Of a DNA stretch of 64,000 nt, positions 1 to 8,255 are shown one piece after another. The translations under genes were made by a program, and so were the position numbers. Positions within the stretch are counted from its first letter, which is position 1, and the number at the start of each line of letters is the position of its first letter. This DNA comes from Paenibacillus sp. DCT19 (GTDB taxonomy: Bacteria; Bacillota; Bacilli; Paenibacillales; Paenibacillaceae), in NCBI RefSeq assembly GCF_003268635.1, contig NZ_CP029639.1, positions 4,723,501 through 4,787,500 of the forward strand, given 5' to 3'. The notes below the pieces were generated by a model. The model did not search any database. It saw only the letters and a list, made by a program, of their open reading frames with translations, and had not been told where the DNA came from.

Positions 1-17
1 TCTACATTCAGTTCCAT
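1..17 (-). CDS. Start of a gene downstream of the FecCD permease (partial, probable ABC ATPase)
   Basis: Only the first codons (M-E-L-N-V) lie in the window; the rest is beyond the left edge. The ATG lies two bases after the permease stop codon, and a GGAGG ribosome site (complement of 27-31) sits inside the end of the permease gene at normal spacing. That fits a translationally coupled operon. In FecCD-type importers the gene in this position is most often the ATP-binding subunit, but the visible residues cannot prove it. Confidence 0.4.
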
Positions 18-19
18 GG

Positions 20-1144
20 TTAGTTTCCTCCAAAACCGTAGCCTTTTTTGACTAACATATACATAAACATCGGTGCACCTATCATCGCTGTAATGATCCC
101 GATTGGCAGCTCTACACTGGATATCAGAGATCTTGCAATAACGTCTGTCCAGATGAGGAAGATCGCACCAAAGAGCACGGATACAGGCATGACTTTGCGA
201 TGGTTTGAACCGACCAGACCTCTAACGATATGTGGAATAATGAGACCGACAAAACCGATCATGCCACAGCTCGCCACCATAACCCCTGTCACCAGCGCCG
301 TTAATAACATGTATAGCCTACGGTACACACTCAAGTTAATGCCGAGCGTAACTGCTGCTTCATCACCTAGTAACATTGTGTTCAGCACACGGGACTGCAA
401 TAGGAAGAACACAATGGACACGATCACCACGATGCCGATCAAAGGTAGCTTATTCCACCCGGAGGCAGCGAGACTACCCATCGTCCAGAACGTTACCGTT
501 TTGATCCCCTCAGCGTTGTTAGCAAAATAGATAATAAAATTAGAAAAGGCTGTACACAGCGCATTAATAACCATCCCGGCAAGTACAAGCTTGACTGAGG
601 TCATCTTGCCTCGAATACCTGCTAACGTCAGTACCAACAAGGATGCCCCCATGGCTCCAGCAAATGCCCAGAATGCTACTCCCGTCTGTCCTAACCAACT
701 AATAGCACCGAATCCAATCAAGATCGCAAACGTTGCTCCGAGTGAAGCGCCCGAAGATATGCCCAGTATGTATGGATCCGCCAACGGGTTCTGTACGGCT
801 GCTTGCATGACTGCACCACACATCGCGAGACCCGCACCAATAAACATAGCCATCAGAACACGCGGAAAACGAATCTGCCAGATGATATCGGTAAATGATC
901 CGGCTTCAATCGGTGCTTGACCGATTTGGAATCCTGTCAATTTGAATACAAGGATGCGATAGGATTCAGCAAGCGGGATACTCACCTGCCCGATTGATAC
1001 GGCAATGCCAACAGAAATAATCATCACACCAATCAGAAGCGCGATTAATAGTGCAAAACCGGATTTGCTGTGAATAAGAGATTCTTTTTTCCCCACACGC
1101 GGTGTCTGAAGCTGAACTGTCTGTGCCATCTTGTCCCCCATCAT
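20..1144 (-). CDS. FecCD-family iron-siderophore ABC transporter permease
   Basis: Integral membrane subunit of an importer for ferric siderophores, heme or cobalamin. The 374 residues show the family pattern: a first helix near residues 30-50, the conserved R(F/L)PR segment (IRFPRVLMA, about residue 90), the AVQNPLADPYILGISSGAS stretch that is diagnostic of FecCD/BtuC permeases, and GFVGLIIPHIVR near residue 300. About nine to ten hydrophobic segments are visible. Two later ATGs near the N-terminus are possible starts; the one at 1129 (M-A-Q) follows a GGGGG stretch and may be the true one. The gene is divergent from a binding lipoprotein, and the shared interval holds a Fur box, so both are probably iron-repressed. 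Substrate is not determinable. Confidence 0.93.
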   Translation of the reverse strand: MMGDKMAQTVQLQTPRVGKKESLIHSKSGFALLIALLIGVMIISVGIAVSIGQVSIPLAESYRILVFKLTGFQIGQAPIEAGSFTDIIWQIRFPRVLMAMFIGAGLAMCGAVMQAAVQNPLADPYILGISSGASLGATFAILIGFGAISWLGQTGVAFWAFAGAMGASLLVLTLAGIRGKMTSVKLVLAGMVINALCTAFSNFIIYFANNAEGIKTVTFWTMGSLAASGWNKLPLIGIVVIVSIVFFLLQSRVLNTMLLGDEAAVTLGINLSVYRRLYMLLTALVTGVMVASCGMIGFVGLIIPHIVRGLVGSNHRKVMPVSVLFGAIFLIWTDVIARSLISSVELPIGIITAMIGAPMFMYMLVKKGYGFGGN

Positions 1145-1178
1145 TTCCTACGAAAATAAAATAAAAAGAATTTAGCTA

Positions 1179-1206
1179 TTTACAAAGTATTTTCTCGGAT
1201 TATAAT
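1179..1206 (+). promoter_or_regulatory. Sigma-A promoter for the siderophore-binding lipoprotein
   Basis: TTTACA (1179-1184) and a perfect TATAAT (1201-1206) are separated by 16 bp, just upstream of the binding-protein gene. A Fur box begins at the next base, so Fur binding would cover the transcription start. Confidence 0.6.
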
Positions 1207-1221
1207 TGAGAATGATTATCT
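1207..1221. promoter_or_regulatory. Fur box
   Basis: TGAGAATGATTATCT matches the 7-1-7 Bacillus Fur consensus TGATAATNATTATCA at 12 of 14 defined bases. It abuts the -10 element of the plus-strand promoter and lies 60 bp from the divergent permease start, so it probably controls both genes. Confidence 0.7.
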
Positions 1222-1259
1222 TTGTCAATTTACATTACAGAAAAGGGGCTCTCTTCATT

Positions 1260-2327
1260 ATGAAATTTACATCCAGAAAAATACTCATCACCTGTCTAAG
1301 TCTTATGCTGCTACTTCTCGCTGCCTGTTCCAATGCTACAACTTCCAACACGGATCAAACCGCATCAGGTGAAAATACAACCAGTACAGAATCAACCACT
1401 ACCGCTGCAGATACCAATAAAACGTCATATCCGCTGACGGTTGAGAACTTCAGTATCTCCGGTGAAGGCGGAGAATGGAAACCAAAATCTCAGACATTCG
1501 AAAAAGCTCCTGAGCGCGTTGTAGCCAATACACAATCTGTTGCTGAGATGTTAATCAAGCTTGGTCTAACGGACAAAATGGTCGGTGTGGCTGCATTGTA
1601 TGGCTCTGTAACTCCAGATGTTGCTGACGATTTCGCTAAAATTCCAGTCCTATCTGAAAACTATGTAGGTAAAGAACTTGTCGTAGGCGCAAGCCCAGAT
1701 ATCGTGTTGGGTCGTGGCGATCTGTTCGCGGATGCGGACTGGGGCGTGGGTACCGTGGATGGACTGAACGACATGAATATCCGTACATTCCTGCAAACGA
1801 CGAACCATAAGGGCACATTGGACAGCCTCTATAATGATATTGCACAGCTCGGACAGATCTTCGATGTACAGGAAAATGCCAAAACCTTCACAGAAAGCCT
1901 GAAAGCACGTGCTGAGGCGATCAAGGCAAGTGTAGCGGATCAGCCTGAGCATACGTTTGCTTACATCGTACCTGCGTCAGAAGATTCCATTACGGTAAGC
2001 AGCATGCAAAACGATACGTATCAATTGGATGCACTCAGCCTGCTGAAATTGAAAAATACATTTGATGGCGTACAGGGCGAAGTCAGTGTAGAGCAACTGA
2101 TCACATCTAACCCGGACTATCTGCTGCTGTCTGCGTATACTGGTTCCCCGGATATCGACAAACTGATTCAAAATCTGTATGCTAACCCTGCATTGCAAAG
2201 TATGAACGCGATTAAGAATAAACAAATCTATGTCACTGATTTTGGTCAGTTCTGGGGTTATGGACATCAAATTCTTGATGGCATCGAAAAGATGCAACAG
2301 CAAATGAATGAAAATCCAATTCAATAA
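1260..2327 (+). CDS. Iron-siderophore ABC transporter substrate-binding lipoprotein
   Basis: Extracellular solute-binding lipoprotein that would deliver a ferric siderophore to a FecCD permease. The ATG at 1260 is chosen because it follows AAAGGGG at good spacing and begins a typical lipoprotein signal (MKFTSRK, hydrophobic core, LLAAC lipobox); the frame is open 18 codons further upstream. After a Ser/Thr-rich linker (about residues 25-65) the protein has the two-lobed helical-backbone fold of the FecB/FhuD family: APERVVAN, a DIVLG segment (SPDIVLGRGDLF), and NKQIYVTDFG near the C-terminus. A Fur box and promoter lie directly upstream and the divergent neighbour is the matching permease. 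Confidence 0.92.
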   Translation: MKFTSRKILITCLSLMLLLLAACSNATTSNTDQTASGENTTSTESTTTAADTNKTSYPLTVENFSISGEGGEWKPKSQTFEKAPERVVANTQSVAEMLIKLGLTDKMVGVAALYGSVTPDVADDFAKIPVLSENYVGKELVVGASPDIVLGRGDLFADADWGVGTVDGLNDMNIRTFLQTTNHKGTLDSLYNDIAQLGQIFDVQENAKTFTESLKARAEAIKASVADQPEHTFAYIVPASEDSITVSSMQNDTYQLDALSLLKLKNTFDGVQGEVSVEQLITSNPDYLLLSAYTGSPDIDKLIQNLYANPALQSMNAIKNKQIYVTDFGQFWGYGHQILDGIEKMQQQMNENPIQ

Positions 2328-2410
2328 CAAGCATGTTCGTCTCGATTGAGAAAGCTACATTATGAAATAAATTCAATCAGTTAATATGCTGGAGAACGCA
2401 ACGCTATATA

Positions 2411-2448
2411 ACAAGAGCAGGAGATGTTAATCTCACTGCTCTTTTTTT
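2411..2448 (+). terminator. Rho-independent terminator of the binding-protein gene
   Basis: AGAGCAG pairs with CTGCTCT with an inner GAGAT/ATCTC helix and is followed by a run of seven T, about 85 bp after the stop codon. Confidence 0.85.
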
Positions 2449-2621
2449 GGGGGGATATTAATACGTGTCTGACCTTATATGACGAAATACCACGGAATGG
2501 ATCTACTTTTCGCACCCAAAAGACATATTAGCGTGTCAACGATTCGTTATCTTTTCCGAAATGTAATTTTCCCGCCAATAAGGCCTACTGAGTTCGTTAG
2601 AAATGGAGGTTAGCGCTCAAC

Positions 2622-2665
2622 AAAAAAGGCTGCCCCAAGTCATATGAATGACTTTCGAGACAACC
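2622..2665 (-). terminator. Terminator of the amino-acid permease gene
   Basis: Read on the minus strand, GGTTGTCTC pairs (three G-U wobbles) with GGGGCAGCC around an inner AAGTCAT/ATGACTT stem, followed by T6. It lies about 110 bp beyond the permease stop. The rest of the gene-free interval 2328-2773 holds the terminator at 2411, a 7-bp tandem repeat at 2687, and nothing else I recognise. Confidence 0.65.
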
Positions 2666-2686
2666 CCTTATTAACTCCAGCTATGC

Positions 2687-2721
2687 TTTTGGCTTTTGGC
2701 TTTTGGCTTTTGGCTTTTCGC
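2687..2721. repeat. Short tandem repeat, 7-bp unit
   Basis: Four exact copies of TTTTGGC in tandem and a fifth degenerate copy (TTTTCGC), in non-coding DNA just downstream of the permease gene. Possibly a slippage-prone site; no function is evident. Confidence 0.8.
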
Positions 2722-2773
2722 TTCGCTACCTCATTCCTTACTTCCTACTTATCGTTACGCCCTGTTCTACCAA

Positions 2774-4144
2774 TCAGCTCTTACTCACACCACGTCTTCT
2801 CTTTTGCACGAGATATACGCCCACCAACAGAATAAACCACACCGGCGTTACAAATAACGCTACCCGGGTATCTTCAGCGAATCCGAGGATTACCAGAACA
2901 AAGACCAGAAAAGTGAGAATGATGTAATTGGAGAATGGATATAGCGGCAATCTAAACTTCGCACGATTAGCAAGCTCAGGCTGAGTACGGCGATATTTCA
3001 GGTGACTGATGACGGTAATGCCCCACACAAAAATAAAGCAAACGGTCGACACACTCGTAATTAGTACAAATACGCCCTCAGGCATAACATAGTTGAGAAT
3101 AATCGCAAATAGAATAATTAGCGTCGAGAAAAACAGTGCATTAGATGGTACCTTTCTCCGATTAACACGTGCAAATGAAGAAGGTGCATTGCGATCCTTT
3201 GCCATCGAGAATACCATACGACTTGTACTAAAAATAGCACTATTACATGCTGAAGCCGCCGACGTCAGCACGACAAAATTTACAATCCCTGCGGCTGTGG
3301 CGATACCTACAGCGGCAAATACCTGCACAAATGGACTCTCACTCGGCACAATGGCGTTCCAAGGATAGATGCTCATAATGATCAATAAGGCGCCGACGTA
3401 GAATAACAACACCCGGATTGGAATCTGGTTAATGGCCTTAGGAATGACTTTCTCCGGATTCTCCGTCTCCCCAGCCGTAAGTCCTACAAGTTCAATACCG
3501 ACAAAGGCAAAAACAACCATCTGGAACGATAGCAAGAACCCATGTAGTCCATGCGGGAATAGTCCACCATGACTCCAGATATTCGCGAAGCTCGCCGGCC
3601 CTTGATCTGTGGAGAAACCTCTGACAATCATGAATACTCCGATAACAATGAGTGCCACAATGGCAATGACTTTAATTAAAGCAAACCAAAACTCCATTTC
3701 CCCAAACCATTTGACTGTAGCCAAATTCATGATTAACAGAATAACCAGTGCAATTAAACCTGGCATCCACTGAGGGATGTTCGGAAACCAAAATTGTGTG
3801 TATAGCCCAACCGCTGTAACATCTGCCATAGCAATCGATATCCAGCAGAACCAGTAGGTCCAACCGGTGACAAATGCCGCCATCTCTCCCAGATAATCAC
3901 GTACAAAATCCACAAATGAGTGGTAGTTCAAATTGCTTAACAACAACTCTCCTAAAGCTCGCATAATTAGGAACAGCACGATCCCAGTTATGATGTAGGC
4001 AAGTAGGATCGACGGCCCAGCCAATTGAATGGTCTTCCCTGCCCCTAAGAACAGTCCCGTACCAATCGCTCCCCCAATGGCCATCAGCTGCACATGCCTG
4101 TTTTTTAGTCCCCGCGTTAATGTTTCTTCTTGCATCGTACTCAA
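2774..4144 (-). CDS. Amino-acid permease, APC superfamily (CycA/AapA-like)
   Basis: Proton-coupled amino-acid importer of the AAT family within the APC superfamily. The 456 residues form about 12 membrane helices. The first helix carries the family signature AIGGAIGTGLFLG (residues 22-34), where the unwound GxG stretch binds the amino-acid backbone, followed by GELLLSNLNYHSFVDF and the FVGIELVGLTAGET segment of helix 6 with its E-N-P loop. Overall resemblance is to D-serine/D-alanine/glycine permeases (CycA, AapA), but substrate cannot be fixed from sequence. The start at 4144 gives MSTMQEETLTRGLKNRH, the usual N-terminus of this group. It is monocistronic and divergent from sigK. Confidence 0.9.
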   Translation of the reverse strand: MSTMQEETLTRGLKNRHVQLMAIGGAIGTGLFLGAGKTIQLAGPSILLAYIITGIVLFLIMRALGELLLSNLNYHSFVDFVRDYLGEMAAFVTGWTYWFCWISIAMADVTAVGLYTQFWFPNIPQWMPGLIALVILLIMNLATVKWFGEMEFWFALIKVIAIVALIVIGVFMIVRGFSTDQGPASFANIWSHGGLFPHGLHGFLLSFQMVVFAFVGIELVGLTAGETENPEKVIPKAINQIPIRVLLFYVGALLIIMSIYPWNAIVPSESPFVQVFAAVGIATAAGIVNFVVLTSAASACNSAIFSTSRMVFSMAKDRNAPSSFARVNRRKVPSNALFFSTLIILFAIILNYVMPEGVFVLITSVSTVCFIFVWGITVISHLKYRRTQPELANRAKFRLPLYPFSNYIILTFLVFVLVILGFAEDTRVALFVTPVWFILLVGVYLVQKRRRGVSKS

Positions 4145-4315
4145 CCACTCTCTTTCTGCTCTTGCTCTCTAAGTTGCTAAAAATAGTTATATCCCATCAT
4201 ATAATAATCTGCGCAGAATACATATCCCTGATTTTTATTTTTTTGAGCTGTTGAACCTTTTAGAGGAAATACCAAGATTACTTCGAGATTCGAACCCTTT
4301 TTCACGTGTACGTGC

Positions 4316-4343
4316 ACTTCTGGGCAGCAGCCTACATACAATA
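4316..4343 (+). promoter_or_regulatory. Candidate sigma-K-type promoter upstream of sigK
   Basis: AC (4316-4317), a 17-bp spacer and CATACAATA (4335-4343) match the sigma-K pattern AC-N16/17-CATANNNTA; the same -10 also fits sigma-E (CATACAAT), but no good sigma-E -35 was seen. Autoregulation of sigK is known in Bacillus subtilis. Motif match only. Confidence 0.4.
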
Positions 4344-4406
4344 AATCGACCCTGTTCCCTTATGTGCTCAGGCCAGATCGTTGTAAAACTGCAGGAGGTG
4401 TCATCT

Positions 4407-5108
4407 GTGCCCGGATTGTTTACTGCAATTGCCCTATTCATCAAAGAGTTGACGTTGCTCGTCTCGTATGTCAAAAATAATGCATTCCCTCAGCCGCTCG
4501 CTGAGGACGACGAAGCCAAACATTTACGCCTCATGGCTGAAGGCAATGCCCATTCTCGAAATCTGTTGATCGAACACAATTTGCGCCTCGTCGCACATAT
4601 CGTTAAGAAATTTGATAATACAGGCGAGGATCAAGAAGACCTGATTTCGATCGGAACGATCGGTTTGATCAAGGCTATCGAAAGCTTTCAACAAGGAAAA
4701 GGAACCAAGCTTGCTACGTTTGCGGCTCGTTGTATCGAAAATGAGATTCTGATGCATTTAAGATCCCTGAAAAAAACACGTAAAGACGTATCCCTGCATG
4801 ATCCCATCGGTACGGATAAGGAAGGTAATGAAATTACACTGATAGATATCCTAGGAACAGAAGCAGACGATGTTGTTGATAAGGTGCAGCTCAAGATTGA
4901 GAAAAGCAAAATTTATCGCAATCTCGATATTCTCGATGATCGGGAGAAAGAAGTGGTTATTGGTCGATTCGGTCTAGAGGCAGGTGGGGAAGAACGTACC
5001 CAACGTGAGATCGCCAAGGAACTGGGAATCTCCCGCTCTTATGTGTCTCGGATTGAGAAAAGGGCTCTCATGAAGCTATATCATGAATTCTATAAACAAA
5101 AGAGTTAG
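4407..5108 (+). CDS. sigK: RNA polymerase sporulation sigma factor SigK (pro-sigma-K)
   Basis: Late mother-cell sigma factor that transcribes coat and spore-maturation genes. The GTG start at 4407 is preferred because AGGAGGTG (4393-4400) precedes it and it gives the known N-terminus: a hydrophobic pro-sequence ([28 protein letters not shown]) cleaved by SpoIVFB in Bacillus. The frame is open further upstream but unlike the family. Region 2 is seen as [33 protein letters not shown] and [15 protein letters not shown]; region 4 as [17 protein letters not shown] and the [25 protein letters not shown]. The 233-residue gene is complete, so no skin-type element interrupts it. A sigma-K-like promoter lies upstream. 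Confidence 0.96.
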   Translation: MPGLFTAIALFIKELTLLVSYVKNNAFPQPLAEDDEAKHLRLMAEGNAHSRNLLIEHNLRLVAHIVKKFDNTGEDQEDLISIGTIGLIKAIESFQQGKGTKLATFAARCIENEILMHLRSLKKTRKDVSLHDPIGTDKEGNEITLIDILGTEADDVVDKVQLKIEKSKIYRNLDILDDREKEVVIGRFGLEAGGEERTQREIAKELGISRSYVSRIEKRALMKLYHEFYKQKS

Positions 5109-5151
5109 CATTCCTCTTCACCATTGAAGTGGGGTTATGCATCGTAACCAA

Positions 5152-5198
5152 AAGGGAGCTTATCAGGTGCGTAAAAACTGCGCCCGAATAGCTCCCTT
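5152..5198. terminator. Bidirectional terminator between sigK and the kinase gene
   Basis: AAGGGAGCT (5152-5160) pairs with AGCTCCCTT (5190-5198) and an inner GGTGCG/TGCGCC helix extends it. It lies between convergent genes. Confidence 0.75.
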
Positions 5199-5207
5199 CC
5201 ATTCATA

Positions 5208-5642
5208 CTACATCTCCTCAACCTCAAACTCCCCATCCACGGATCTGACTAGATATAACGTGTCAAATCCTTCAGCGTATGTAGGCATTTGCAAATTCTT
5301 CAGCGTGCTTTTGAGCCCAACCTCGGGAATCTTGGCAGTTCCTTCTCTCAGCTCATTTCTTGCATAGGACAACTCATAGTCAGGTTCAAAATAATAACCA
5401 ATGACCTTAAATCGGTTTCTTTTGGCTGCATCAATATACTTCTTACGTTCTTCAATCGTAGGATTCGTATTGTCAATGACAAAGGGCTGCTTCGCCTCAA
5501 ATGAAGCGGTTAAATAAATCTGCTCACGATGCCTTGTTCTCAACATATCCAGATTGATTCGCATATGTGTCTTGAAAAAGTTTGTTTGATAAAATGTTGA
5601 TTTGCCAGAGGCCTGTATCCCAACAAAAATTATACATTCCAA
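5208..5642 (-). CDS. Polynucleotide-kinase-like P-loop ATPase (AAA_33)
   Basis: Small P-loop protein of 144 residues resembling the kinase domain of T4 polynucleotide kinase and zeta-toxin/Zeta-like kinases. Walker A is GIQASGKST (residues 8-16); INLDMLRTRH around residues 29-38 holds the Asp expected for the 5'-OH acceptor site, VIDNTN (about 54-59) is the Walker-B-like strand, and a lid arginine helix (ERKKYIDAAKRNRF) follows. The start is two bases after the stop of the upstream Thg1-like gene, so the two are almost certainly one transcript. A role in phosphorylating RNA 5' ends is inferred from the partner; a metabolite kinase cannot be excluded. Confidence 0.8.
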   Translation of the reverse strand: MECIIFVGIQASGKSTFYQTNFFKTHMRINLDMLRTRHREQIYLTASFEAKQPFVIDNTNPTIEERKKYIDAAKRNRFKVIGYYFEPDYELSYARNELREGTAKIPEVGLKSTLKNLQMPTYAEGFDTLYLVRSVDGEFEVEEM

Positions 5643-5644
5643 GG

Positions 5645-6382
5645 TTATTCATCCTTTTGTAGATAAACGTATTGATTAATATATTCACGATCCTGACTAA
5701 AAATAGGCGTTTCAAAATCTACATCCCATTTGCTCCGCGTAGCTTCACCCTTTTTATAAAATTGCTTCGTTATGCAGGCTCCACGTTTTTGCCAGATCGG
5801 TAGGTCATTCCAATTGATGCCTTTCTCAAGGAATAACTTATCCTGTAGACTTTTGCCATCCAGACCCTGTAGCTCGTTATGTGGGAAATGAGCTTGCGCT
5901 ACCATGGAGATGCTGTTCTTCGTTGCATCCTGTTGTCGCCAGAGAAAATAGTTAGTCACTTCATCCGGTGGCAGCACCCAGGCTCTACTATCAAAGGTGG
6001 CAAGTGGCTTGTCCGGATAATGATCTCGGACCACTTCATTAAATTTGGCAGTTGCCATCGAGGCAGATACGGAAACCATCTTTTGCAGGTTATTTTCAAA
6101 CCATGATTTCGTTGTTAATTTATCGTAATTCGTCAGCAGCAGAGATATTTCATCGCTCTGATGATACACTATTTTGCACCCCATAATGTTCTGCGCCAAG
6201 TATTTACTTGTCTCCCACAGAGCTCCTGTCAATGCTTCATCAAACGGTTTCTTCAAGCCACGTGTGAACGTGTGAAAGTGACATCCATCAATTCGAATAA
6301 TAATCGGCAGCCGCTGAGGTAGGGATTGTCTGAATGTATTTTCATACCCCTTCATTCGATTTCCGAAATCATCTTTTCTCAT
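5645..6382 (-). CDS. tRNA-His guanylyltransferase-like protein (bacterial Thg1-like)
   Basis: Thg1 family enzymes add nucleotides to RNA 5' ends in the 3'-to-5' direction. Bacterial Thg1-like proteins mainly repair 5'-truncated tRNAs, because bacterial tRNA-His has its G-1 encoded. The 245 residues hold the palm-domain metal site IRIDGCHFHTFTRGL (about residues 28-42, Asp in RIDG) and the second acidic motif YHQSDEISLLL (about 74-84, S-D-E). Length fits the family. The start at 6382 (MRKDDFG) is preceded by a GGAGGG-type ribosome site. It is the first gene of a two-gene unit with a kinase. The regulatory interval 6383-6746 shows no clear operator. Confidence 0.88.
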   Translation of the reverse strand: MRKDDFGNRMKGYENTFRQSLPQRLPIIIRIDGCHFHTFTRGLKKPFDEALTGALWETSKYLAQNIMGCKIVYHQSDEISLLLTNYDKLTTKSWFENNLQKMVSVSASMATAKFNEVVRDHYPDKPLATFDSRAWVLPPDEVTNYFLWRQQDATKNSISMVAQAHFPHNELQGLDGKSLQDKLFLEKGINWNDLPIWQKRGACITKQFYKKGEATRSKWDVDFETPIFSQDREYINQYVYLQKDE

Positions 6383-6583
6383 CTCTTACCCTCCTGCAAA
6401 ACCTCTGTAATTTTAACCCTCGTTGTCTTGTCTTTGCTTGTTGGTTCATCCATTGTCTGATGTGCAACTTCATCAATAGCTATGAATTGCTTCATTATAC
6501 AACGTGAGAAGGTTACGAACTACGTGTTTCTTTTGAAATGCCGGTTTAATCTTTACTTTTACTCTTAATTATCCTGATATAAA

Positions 6584-6626
6584 GAAACCTCCATTCCACA
6601 TCCAAAATGTGTGAACAGAGGTTTTG
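6584..6626. terminator. Hairpin terminator between the Thg1-like and MFS genes
   Basis: AAACCTC pairs with GAGGTTT with an inner CCACAT/ATGTGTG helix; T-rich sequence flanks both sides, so it could stop the MFS transcript on the minus strand. The gap 6383-6746 otherwise contains a 14-bp perfect palindrome (ATAATGATCATTAT, 6634-6647) of unknown role. Confidence 0.55.
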
Positions 6627-6746
6627 CTTTTATATAATGATCATTATGCTCCCGAGCAGATTGATAAACGATCATATGGACTTACACACTTTCACTTCAC
6701 TTTCACTTAAACTTACCCTCTCGCTCCAGTTGCATAAACTTCTTGT

Positions 6747-7991
6747 TTAATTCGCCGACGCAACTTCTACGATTTCCGACTTATCGATTAATCGTTTTCT
6801 GCGATCCATTCCTACACTAATCACTAACCCTAACAATCCACAGGCTGCAATAACTGCTGCGTAGAGCGGTATGGAACCCAGTCCCGTATGGGTAATTGCA
6901 AAGCCACCTAAGTAGGCACCCCAGGCGTTACCCAGATTAAAGGCTGAATGACTTGACGTCGTAGCTAGCAGTGGTGCTTCTCGCGTCAGGTTCATAATGC
7001 GAATCTGCAATCCTGGCATAATTCCGAAGGCAGCCACACCCCAGCAAAATATTGTAATTACCGCAAGAGTAGCATTCTCGATCGTGAACGTAAGTACGGC
7101 CAGTAGCACAGCTAGTATACCGAAATTAACCATCAGTGACGGCATCAGCTTCCAATCCGCCAGACGCCCACCTACCATATTGCCAAGTGTAACACCTACA
7201 CCGAACAGCACAAGAATCCACGTTACACTCTGCTCCGCAAAACCACTAATATCCACTAACATTGGAGTAATGTAGGTAAACACAGCAAAGAGACTGCCAC
7301 AACCTAGTGCACCAACTAGCAAAATCAGTAATACCTGCGGACGAATCAGATTGCGGAACTGCTGCATCAGATTAGCCGGAGCACCTTGCGGGATAACCGG
7401 AATAAAGCGAATGATTCCAATTAACGAAATGATGCCCAGGATTGTTATTGCACCGAACGATGATCGCCAGCCCAATTGTTGTCCGATAAATGTACCAAAA
7501 GGAACACCAATGATATTCGCAATCGTAAGTCCTGCAAGCACAACGGATACAGCTCCTGCCCTTCTCTCTGGAGCAACCAGTTTCGTTGCCATAATCGATC
7601 CCACGCCTAGAAACGTACCATGCGCAAATGCCGTCAAAATACGTGCGGAGATCAAAAGCCCATAGGTTGGTGCAATGACAGACAAAGCGTTGCCTATTAT
7701 GAAAATGCACATTAATAGGACAAGCAATCTCTTTTGCGGTATTTTATGTGTAAACACCGTTAAGATCGGTGCACCTACAGCTACACCAAGCGCATATCCC
7801 GTAATCAGCTGCCCTGCTTGTGGAATGCTTACATTCAGATCTGTCGCTACGTTAGGCAACAATCCCATAATGATAAATTCGGTCATACCAATCGCAAATG
7901 CACCTACAGTGAGGCACAGCAAGGACAATGGAAATACGCCTCGTTGACGGGATGACGAAGCCTGCACCTTCTTGCTCTCTGTCTTACTCAT
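6747..7991 (-). CDS. MFS transporter, DHA1/AraJ-type exporter
   Basis: Twelve-helix major facilitator of 414 residues, probably a drug or sugar exporter. The N-terminus has the DHA1 pattern MTEFIIMGLLPNVATDLNVS (about residues 37-56), a motif-A-like loop after helix 2 (FTHKIPQKRLLV), and ARILTAFAHGTFLGVGSIMA (motif B region). It resembles the AraJ/YdhP/Cml group of putative multidrug exporters; the real substrate is unknown. Start at 7991 gives a short charged N-terminus. An inverted repeat at 8071-8089 upstream could be an operator. Confidence 0.88.
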   Translation of the reverse strand: MSKTESKKVQASSSRQRGVFPLSLLCLTVGAFAIGMTEFIIMGLLPNVATDLNVSIPQAGQLITGYALGVAVGAPILTVFTHKIPQKRLLVLLMCIFIIGNALSVIAPTYGLLISARILTAFAHGTFLGVGSIMATKLVAPERRAGAVSVVLAGLTIANIIGVPFGTFIGQQLGWRSSFGAITILGIISLIGIIRFIPVIPQGAPANLMQQFRNLIRPQVLLILLVGALGCGSLFAVFTYITPMLVDISGFAEQSVTWILVLFGVGVTLGNMVGGRLADWKLMPSLMVNFGILAVLLAVLTFTIENATLAVITIFCWGVAAFGIMPGLQIRIMNLTREAPLLATTSSHSAFNLGNAWGAYLGGFAITHTGLGSIPLYAAVIAACGLLGLVISVGMDRRKRLIDKSEIVEVASAN

Positions 7992-8070
7992 ACGATGTCT
8001 CTTCTCCTATCCGTTTAACATGATGAAACCTTGAACATCTCTATAAACACAACTTATATAGTATACCGCC

Positions 8071-8089
8071 CTGTTCAATTCCTGAACAG
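8071..8089. promoter_or_regulatory. Inverted repeat upstream of the MFS gene, putative operator
   Basis: CTGTTCA and TGAACAG are perfect 7-bp arms separated by 5 bp, 80 bp upstream of the exporter start, next to TATA-rich sequence (TATACTATATAAG on the minus strand) that could be its -10 region. No regulator gene is adjacent. Confidence 0.45.
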
Positions 8090-8255
8090 TAAATCTCGGT
8101 TCCGTAAGGCGATAAGGAACGTATGTAGGCTGTAGGACTTTAGTTTTAAATCCTTCTTTTACGCATAGGTCAGACTTACCTTTTATCCCATTTTTTGTTG
8201 AATTACTCCTTAGTATATGTTTAATTGGTATGAATTCATAAGGAGGTATTATACA

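Noticed and set aside
4280..4300. tRNA-like T-loop (GGGTTCGAATC on the minus strand)
   Set aside because: No T-stem pairing, anticodon arm or acceptor stem can be formed around it.
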